Assembly: GCA_913057785.1 (NCBI GenBank)
Contig: CAJXPD010000084.1
Coordinates: 1 to 36,948 of the forward strand
Direction of reading: 5' to 3'
DNA: 36,948 bases
From: an uncultured Lewinella sp.
GTDB lineage: Bacteria > Bacteroidota > Bacteroidia > Chitinophagales > Saprospiraceae
Within the stretch, counting starts at the first letter, position 1. Each line of letters starts with the position of its first letter. The translations under genes were made by a program, and so were the position numbers. This document shows, in pieces, positions 32,286-36,948 of this stretch. The notes under the pieces were generated by a model. That model made no database searches. It was not told the origin of the DNA and saw nothing but the letters and a program-made list of their open reading frames with translations.

Positions 32286-34598
32286 ATGAAACTACGAGCC
32301 CGATTTCTTGCTTCTCTATCCCTTCTTTCACTTCTATTCATTTCCCTCTTACATCTGCAGTGCACCAGCAAAGTCGTAGCGCAGAGCGAAGCTGAAGCTT
32401 CTTCCGAACCCAGTCGCAGAAATCTGCTCAATCAGTTAGCCCAAGTCGATTCCTTCTTAGTCGTTTATGATGAAAATAGTCAGCAACCCTTTCACGAGAT
32501 TCTGAGGGATATGCAATTGGAGATTCGTAGAGGAGAGATGATCCCCATAAGCCTTGTACAAGCTAAAGATATTCAGCTGGCAGATCTACAACGCTTTCCC
32601 AGTCTTTTAATCGGAAATTGGAGCTCTCATGTCTTAGTGCAACAATTAAAGCAGTTCCTTCCTTTCACTTTCCAAGATCAGGGTTTAGAAGCTGCTGGCA
32701 AGCAATTTGCCGGCTCGGAAATGGTTTTCAAATTATTCCCTTTCCCCCACCCTCAAAATCAGCAAATGCCCTTGTTTCTCCTAACAGGTAATGATGACAC
32801 ATCCATTCTTAAACATCTGCAGGAACACAAGAACAATGGCTGGCGAGAGTTATTGTGGCGTAGCTGGGGATATGAATTGTACAATGAAGGAGAAGCCCAA
32901 CTATTGGGTTATCTATCCGATAAGAATTGGCAAATGGATAAACAGATCCACTACGATTTTTATCAGACGAAAGATACGCTAGGACAGACTCCTCATTTCA
33001 CTTTCATCAACCAGAATACCTCTATCGACGAGGCCCGAGTTGAAGATATCAAGAAACGTTGCGAAGCACAATACAAGAGTGTGCTTACATTCTTGGAAAA
33101 GAAAGATCCACAGCTTCACCTCTCCTATCACATTTACCCCACCTCCGAAAGAATTGGTCTGCAAATGAAGGATACCCACGAGGCCCAGATCAAACTGGAA
33201 GAACAGGAAATTCACGTGGTAGAAAGCCCTTGGTTTGGTGGAGCAGCCCAGCATATGGAAAACTACTTTCTACTGCGGGAAATATTGGGGAAGCCAGCCG
33301 CTTGGCCCATTGAGCAGGGGTTAGTCACCTATCTAAATGAGAACTGGTTTGATCACGGTTTTCAGTATTGGGCCTCAAAATTGCAGCAAGCTGGATTCCT
33401 GCCCCCGCTGGTAAGCTTGGCTAATGAGCAGTGGTGGAAAGAATCTTCTGATCTAATGCGAGCCATTACCGGAGCAGCCTTGATCGATTTCCTGATCGAT
33501 AAGTGGGGCAAAGAAAAATTTCTACAGTCTTATACGAAGCTTCGGCTCAGTCAATTGGCCAACGAGGATTGGGAAGCAGAATGGTCTACCTTCAAATCAA
33601 CCCAATACACTCAAGCCGCCACGCGAAATGCAAATTCCGACTTCGACTTTCAAAAGGGCTTTAATTTCGCGCATGAAGGATATCGGATCTACAATGGCTA
33701 TGGTTCAGCCCTAGCCCACCAGTCCTTGCAACGGCTCCAAGATCTTAATTCCAATGCCATTGCATTAGTCCCCTACTCCTATATGCGGGATCCCAATATT
33801 CCCTCACACATCCCCATCGTGGAAGGGCCAGGAATGGAAAACGACGAATCCACGGTATTTTCCCACTACCACGCCAAGGAACTAGGCATGAACACCCTGT
33901 TGAAGCCCCAGATATGGCTGGGACGTAGTTGGCCAGGAGATGTATCCTTCGACTCCGAGGAGAAATGGGAGACTTTTTTTGAATACTACGGTCGCTGGAT
34001 GATCCATTACGCGCTGCTGGCAGAAATGCATGAGATGGATATGCTTTGTATTGGTGTAGAATTCGTGAAAGCCACCATTGCTCAACCGGAACAATGGAAA
34101 AAACTCATTCAAAGTATTCGGGCAGTGTATTCTGGGCCACTTACCTATGCTGCTAATTGGGGAGAAGAGTTCGAACAACTGAGTTTTTGGGAAGACCTAG
34201 ACTATATCGGCTTGAACTGCTATTACCCTTTGGGGGATAAAGAAAAAGTCAGCAAGAAAGAATTGAACAAGGCCTTTAAATCCGTTATCAAAAAGGCGGA
34301 AGGAATCAGCAAGGCGGCCAATCGGCCATTACTCCTCACCGAAATTGGCTTCCGCAGCATCGAAGGTCCTTGGATGAATCCGCACGCCCAGGCAGAGGGC
34401 AGAGCCTTCAATGAAGACCATCAGGAATGGTGTTATGAAACGGTGTTCAAGACCATTAGCGACAAAGACTGGATCCATGGCATATATTGGTGGAAATGGC
34501 CCAGTTATCTCGATTATCGCGGTCGAGAAAACACAGGATTCACCCCCAATCGAAAGAAGGCAGAGACTATCGTACAGGCCTATTTCAAGTCCTTGTAG
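32286..34598 (+). CDS. lipoprotein fusing a degenerate peptidase-MA-like module to a GH113-like glycosidase
   Basis: A 770-residue lipoprotein; the signal peptide ends SLLHLQC with lipidated Cys26. Residues about 230-440 resemble the peptidase-MA (gluzincin) family: IEQGLVTYLNENW with Glu343 at the place of the third zinc ligand, and the hallmark DFLIDKWGKEKFLQSYTKL. The zinc motif HExxH expected about 20 residues earlier is missing; that segment reads GGAAQHMENYF. Residues about 475-770 form a TIM barrel like family GH113 beta-mannanases, with candidate acid/base Glu592 (IGVEF) and nucleophile Glu686 (LLTEIGF), and a WWKWPS strand near the end. The ATG at 32286 is chosen over one 72 bases upstream because it starts the signal peptide. 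Substrate unknown. Confidence 0.82.
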   Translation: MKLRARFLASLSLLSLLFISLLHLQCTSKVVAQSEAEASSEPSRRNLLNQLAQVDSFLVVYDENSQQPFHEILRDMQLEIRRGEMIPISLVQAKDIQLADLQRFPSLLIGNWSSHVLVQQLKQFLPFTFQDQGLEAAGKQFAGSEMVFKLFPFPHPQNQQMPLFLLTGNDDTSILKHLQEHKNNGWRELLWRSWGYELYNEGEAQLLGYLSDKNWQMDKQIHYDFYQTKDTLGQTPHFTFINQNTSIDEARVEDIKKRCEAQYKSVLTFLEKKDPQLHLSYHIYPTSERIGLQMKDTHEAQIKLEEQEIHVVESPWFGGAAQHMENYFLLREILGKPAAWPIEQGLVTYLNENWFDHGFQYWASKLQQAGFLPPLVSLANEQWWKESSDLMRAITGAALIDFLIDKWGKEKFLQSYTKLRLSQLANEDWEAEWSTFKSTQYTQAATRNANSDFDFQKGFNFAHEGYRIYNGYGSALAHQSLQRLQDLNSNAIALVPYSYMRDPNIPSHIPIVEGPGMENDESTVFSHYHAKELGMNTLLKPQIWLGRSWPGDVSFDSEEKWETFFEYYGRWMIHYALLAEMHEMDMLCIGVEFVKATIAQPEQWKKLIQSIRAVYSGPLTYAANWGEEFEQLSFWEDLDYIGLNCYYPLGDKEKVSKKELNKAFKSVIKKAEGISKAANRPLLLTEIGFRSIEGPWMNPHAQAEGRAFNEDHQEWCYETVFKTISDKDWIHGIYWWKWPSYLDYRGRENTGFTPNRKKAETIVQAYFKSL

Positions 34599-34618
34599 CT
34601 CCTGCCCTACCCTGTCTC

Positions 34619-36004
34619 TTATTGGGTCTTTGACTGAATCCAGTCTGAGATTATAGTTAACGCTTTGGGTGAAAAGGTTTGTTCAATTTGGCCATATTCA
34701 CTCATTGCCCCCGTTTCACATTCTTGAAATAAATGGTTCAAATTTTCAATTTTCACGATAGTAACATCTTTATTTTCAGCTTTTTCTAGAGCTTTTTTTA
34801 TTTCAGACTGATTCACATTGGCTAGTACTTGTAGATCTTTAGTCCCATTAAGAGAGAGTACGGGACAGTCTTTCACCTTCTCCAGCTCATCCGCAGGATT
34901 GTAGTTATAAAAGAAGCGACTCCAAGGGCTAGTCATTTGCGAGACTTGCTGACCAATGAAGGCATCCAGGTCTGAACCTTCTGGCATCATAGAAGCCATT
35001 ACCGAACGAACGCTATTATAGTGCTGCGTTAATTGTGTTCGTATCACCTCCAACTCTTCATCACTGGCTGCCAGGTCGATGGCTCGTTCGTTAAAGGCCA
35101 TGAAAGCCTCCTCATCCGGCACATCAAAAGTTCGCAGAGACTGAGCCTGCATTAAAGACAACTCCTTGCCAGAAACACCGGTAGAAGCCAGCAGTACCAT
35201 AAAAGCTACATCCTTTGATCGGGCGGCTACAATCGGGGCAATGATGCCCCCTTCACTATGACCAATCAATCCCATTTTATTCGAATCTATATCTGGGCGG
35301 GAACGGAGGTATTGCATGGCACTCTCTACATCCGTCGCAAAATCAGCGGTGGTTGCGGTCGCGTGGTTCCCGGTGGATTTTGCCGTCCCACGGTCATCAT
35401 AGCGCAAAACCGCGATGCCGTGGCGGGTAAGGTGATCTGCCAGCACCAAAAATGGCTTATGCCCAGCTATGGATTCGTCCCGATCCTGCGGTCCGCTTCC
35501 AGAGATGAGAATGGCCACTGGTGGCTTTTCTATACCCTTTGGCAAGGTCAGTGTCCCCGCTAATTGGAGATTCGCCCCTGGATTTTCGAATATTACCTCC
35601 TCTACCTGATATGGAAAGGGCAGACTGGGTTCCTGCGGTCGCTTAAGTTTAGCAACTTCTTTGGCCTTACGGCCAAAATGTAGGGGAAATTGGCGCCCCG
35701 CTTGTAACCAAAACCCAAGCAAGGAATCCTGCTTCAACTGACCTTCGAACTGAGCTCGAAGATTGGTCAGCTCCAGAGATAGCTTAGGGTCCGCGAAGGC
35801 TGTCTTCTCCACAGCTAAACCAAAGGCTCCTTGATCGGGGCTATCCAAAGTCGTCACCAGCCCCTCCTCGGATTCTGAGATATGTAGAACCATACGTAGT
35901 TGAACACCCTGCACCTGTAAGGTACCAAACCAGTCCCCAGTAATCTGACCAAAACTAAAGGAGGATAGGCTTAGAAAAGTCATTACAATCAATAATCGAG
36001 ACAT
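34619..36004 (-). CDS. secreted alpha/beta hydrolase
   Basis: A 461-residue hydrolase with a signal peptide (about 1-19, ending SFG-Q). Residues about 20-125 form an N-terminal beta-rich domain found before many Bacteroidota S9-like esterases; the alpha/beta-hydrolase core follows. The triad is visible: Ser250 in the nucleophile elbow GHSEGG, Asp390 in LNGTKDLQ and His424 in NLNHLF; the oxyanion strand is ILISGSGPQDRDES. Esterase or peptidase activity on a small or acylated substrate is likely, and deacylation of polysaccharide would fit the neighbouring glycosidase gene, but this is inference. The ATG at 36004 is chosen over an upstream one because it begins at the signal peptide. It is convergent with the GH113-like gene, 20 bases apart. 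Confidence 0.88.
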   Translation of the reverse strand: MSRLLIVMTFLSLSSFSFGQITGDWFGTLQVQGVQLRMVLHISESEEGLVTTLDSPDQGAFGLAVEKTAFADPKLSLELTNLRAQFEGQLKQDSLLGFWLQAGRQFPLHFGRKAKEVAKLKRPQEPSLPFPYQVEEVIFENPGANLQLAGTLTLPKGIEKPPVAILISGSGPQDRDESIAGHKPFLVLADHLTRHGIAVLRYDDRGTAKSTGNHATATTADFATDVESAMQYLRSRPDIDSNKMGLIGHSEGGIIAPIVAARSKDVAFMVLLASTGVSGKELSLMQAQSLRTFDVPDEEAFMAFNERAIDLAASDEELEVIRTQLTQHYNSVRSVMASMMPEGSDLDAFIGQQVSQMTSPWSRFFYNYNPADELEKVKDCPVLSLNGTKDLQVLANVNQSEIKKALEKAENKDVTIVKIENLNHLFQECETGAMSEYGQIEQTFSPKALTIISDWIQSKTQ

Positions 36005-36182
36005 GCATTTGTATTTGAAGCCATACCTTTTCCAGGCTAATGCATCTGCAAAAGCAATCAAAAGGAAAGCCATGAAAGTGAAAAGTAATTTAGAAGGAGT
36101 TGCCTATGATTGAAGGCAAAAGGCTACTTATTTCAGCCATTAGGGAAGGATAAGGATCATCTTATTATTAGCGATCAGGCGT

Positions 36183-36788
36183 TCATTGTACATATTCGTT
36201 TTCCTCCTGCAGTGCCTTGTCAATATTTCGAATACGGGCACCATAGAAGCGCATCGTAAAGAATACAAATAGTAAGATAAAAACAATTCCGAAGGGTAAT
36301 CGATACCAAATACCGGCATCCTCCAGTACATCCTTACCACCCATAATTTTCGCCAAAGGTGGAATCACCAGCAACATAGTGCTCAAGCCCAAAACATAGG
36401 CATAGCGATGCATCTTAGCAAAAATGCGTTTCAGTCGATTGAAGTCATTCAGTGTCTGCTGGTAGGTGTTTTCAGTGATATTGATCCGCCCCACCCAATG
36501 ACTTAATTTCCGCAAAGAGAGTATGGGTAAGATGATCATAAGGATCGCTGAAAGAATACCCGTGATCAAACTTAGTGGCTCATCCAATCGCTGGATATTG
36601 AATAAGATATACCCACTAAAGCCAAAACAAATCAAGGACCCGATCAGCTCGGGAATTAAGATGGCATTGACTTGCCGCCTATACTTTTGCTCCATCATTT
36701 CTAATATTTGTTGACGAGTTAATTGATGTTTTTCTTGTACCTGATCACTGAGGTCGGACCAGAGTGCTTTCATTTCATCTAGTTCCAT
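36183..36788 (-). CDS. four-helix membrane protein coupled to an ECF sigma factor
   Basis: A 201-residue membrane protein with a soluble amphipathic N-terminus (MELDEMKALWSDLSDQ, about 1-40) and four membrane helices (about 44-66, 73-93, 130-150, 163-183), ending in a charged tail. The N-terminal LDEMKALWSDL motif is a recurring start of small inner-membrane proteins encoded directly after ECF sigma genes in Bacteroidota. Its ATG overlaps the 3' end of such a sigma gene by 14 bases, so translation is probably coupled. A role as anti-sigma factor, with the N-terminal helix binding the sigma factor, is the simplest guess; no zinc-binding motif is present. No family name is assigned. Confidence 0.75.
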   Translation of the reverse strand: MELDEMKALWSDLSDQVQEKHQLTRQQILEMMEQKYRRQVNAILIPELIGSLICFGFSGYILFNIQRLDEPLSLITGILSAILMIILPILSLRKLSHWVGRINITENTYQQTLNDFNRLKRIFAKMHRYAYVLGLSTMLLVIPPLAKIMGGKDVLEDAGIWYRLPFGIVFILLFVFFTMRFYGARIRNIDKALQEENEYVQ

Positions 36789-36948
36789 AGCGATCTACTT
36801 TTGATGGGTTAAGCATTTGGGCTTTCAGTTTCTTTCTGATCCGCGACAATCGGGTGGCTATATTGGTCACCGATAAGCCAGTAATGGTGGCCATCTCCTC
36901 ATAGCTTCGATCTTCCAGAAAGAGCAGAATTATCCCTTTTTCCAAGTC
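36775..36948 (-). CDS. ECF sigma factor, C-terminal part (gene runs off the right edge)
   Basis: The last 57 codons of a sigma-70-type protein, with the rest beyond the window. They encode region 4: LEKGIILLFLEDRSYEEMA followed by ITGLSVTNIATRLSRIRKKLK, a helix-turn-helix that binds the promoter -35 region, in the form usual for ECF sigma factors. The TGA at 36775-36777 overlaps the start of the next gene by 14 bases, so both should be on one transcript. It is distinct in sequence from the FecR-linked sigma factor near 20.1 kb. Confidence 0.85.
   Translation of the reverse strand, partial: DLEKGIILLFLEDRSYEEMATITGLSVTNIATRLSRIRKKLKAQMLNPSKVDRYGTR

Noticed and set aside
1..36948. Search for CRISPR arrays, insertion sequences, prophage genes, toxin-antitoxin pairs or defence genes
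   Set aside because: No regularly spaced repeats, transposase, integrase or defence-type domains were seen; gene content is housekeeping plus surface and sugar-related functions.

Overview
The window is a chromosomal segment of a member of the Bacteroidota. The evidence is two secreted proteins with C-terminal type IX secretion (T9SS) sorting domains, a single-chain SecDF, the run ftsX - DUF3098 - uppP - truB, an ECF sigma / FecR / TonB-receptor cascade, and promoters of the Bacteroidota form TTG-N18/19-TAnnTTTG. The style of the secreted proteins suggests a Saprospiria/Lewinella-like marine lineage; that is an impression, not a demonstration. I see no phage, insertion sequence, CRISPR array or rRNA. 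One tRNA (Lys, anticodon UUU) is present.

Layout. 0.2-4.3 kb: a membrane-anchored YtcJ-type amidohydrolase (-), a small T9SS-exported protein with a carbohydrate-binding look (+), and a ThuA-domain lipoprotein (-) with a LacI-type palindrome just upstream. 4.6-6.7 kb: tRNA-Lys with its own promoter and terminator, then a HAD phosphatase and DNA polymerase IV (dinB). 6.8-10.1 kb: a large secreted metzincin protease. 10.7-13.6 kb: the envelope/housekeeping run ftsX, DUF3098, uppP, truB. 13.8-15.4 kb: a small secreted protein and an unrecognised lipoprotein. 15.5-20.6 kb: ECF sigma -> FecR anti-sigma -> TonB receptor with signalling domain -> DUF4249 lipoprotein, a complete cell-surface signalling/uptake cascade. 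21-22 kb: nitroreductase and a small membrane-anchored coiled-coil protein. 22.6-25.4 kb: leuS. 25.8-27.0 kb: an amino-acid permease. 27.2-30.3 kb: secDF, separated from the permease by two perfect hairpins. 30.7-34.6 kb: a tandem DUF1080 (3-keto-disaccharide hydrolase) protein and a lipoprotein fusing a degenerate peptidase-like module to a GH113-like glycosidase. 34.6-36.9 kb: an alpha/beta hydrolase, a four-helix membrane protein, and the C-terminal end of another ECF sigma factor running off the right edge.

How the parts fit. Much of the accessory content concerns handling polymers at the cell surface: TonB receptor plus surface lipoprotein, T9SS-exported binding protein and protease, and DUF1080/ThuA/GH113 proteins of sugar metabolism. 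The rest is housekeeping.

Most unusual signals: (1) leuS encodes 55 of its 60 leucines with TTG, while neighbouring genes use TTG for roughly a fifth of theirs; (2) the lipoprotein that fuses a peptidase-MA-like domain lacking its HExxH motif to a GH113-like domain; (3) a dinB start apparently coinciding with its transcription start; (4) the ECF/FecR/STN-TonB/DUF4249 cascade of unknown ligand.
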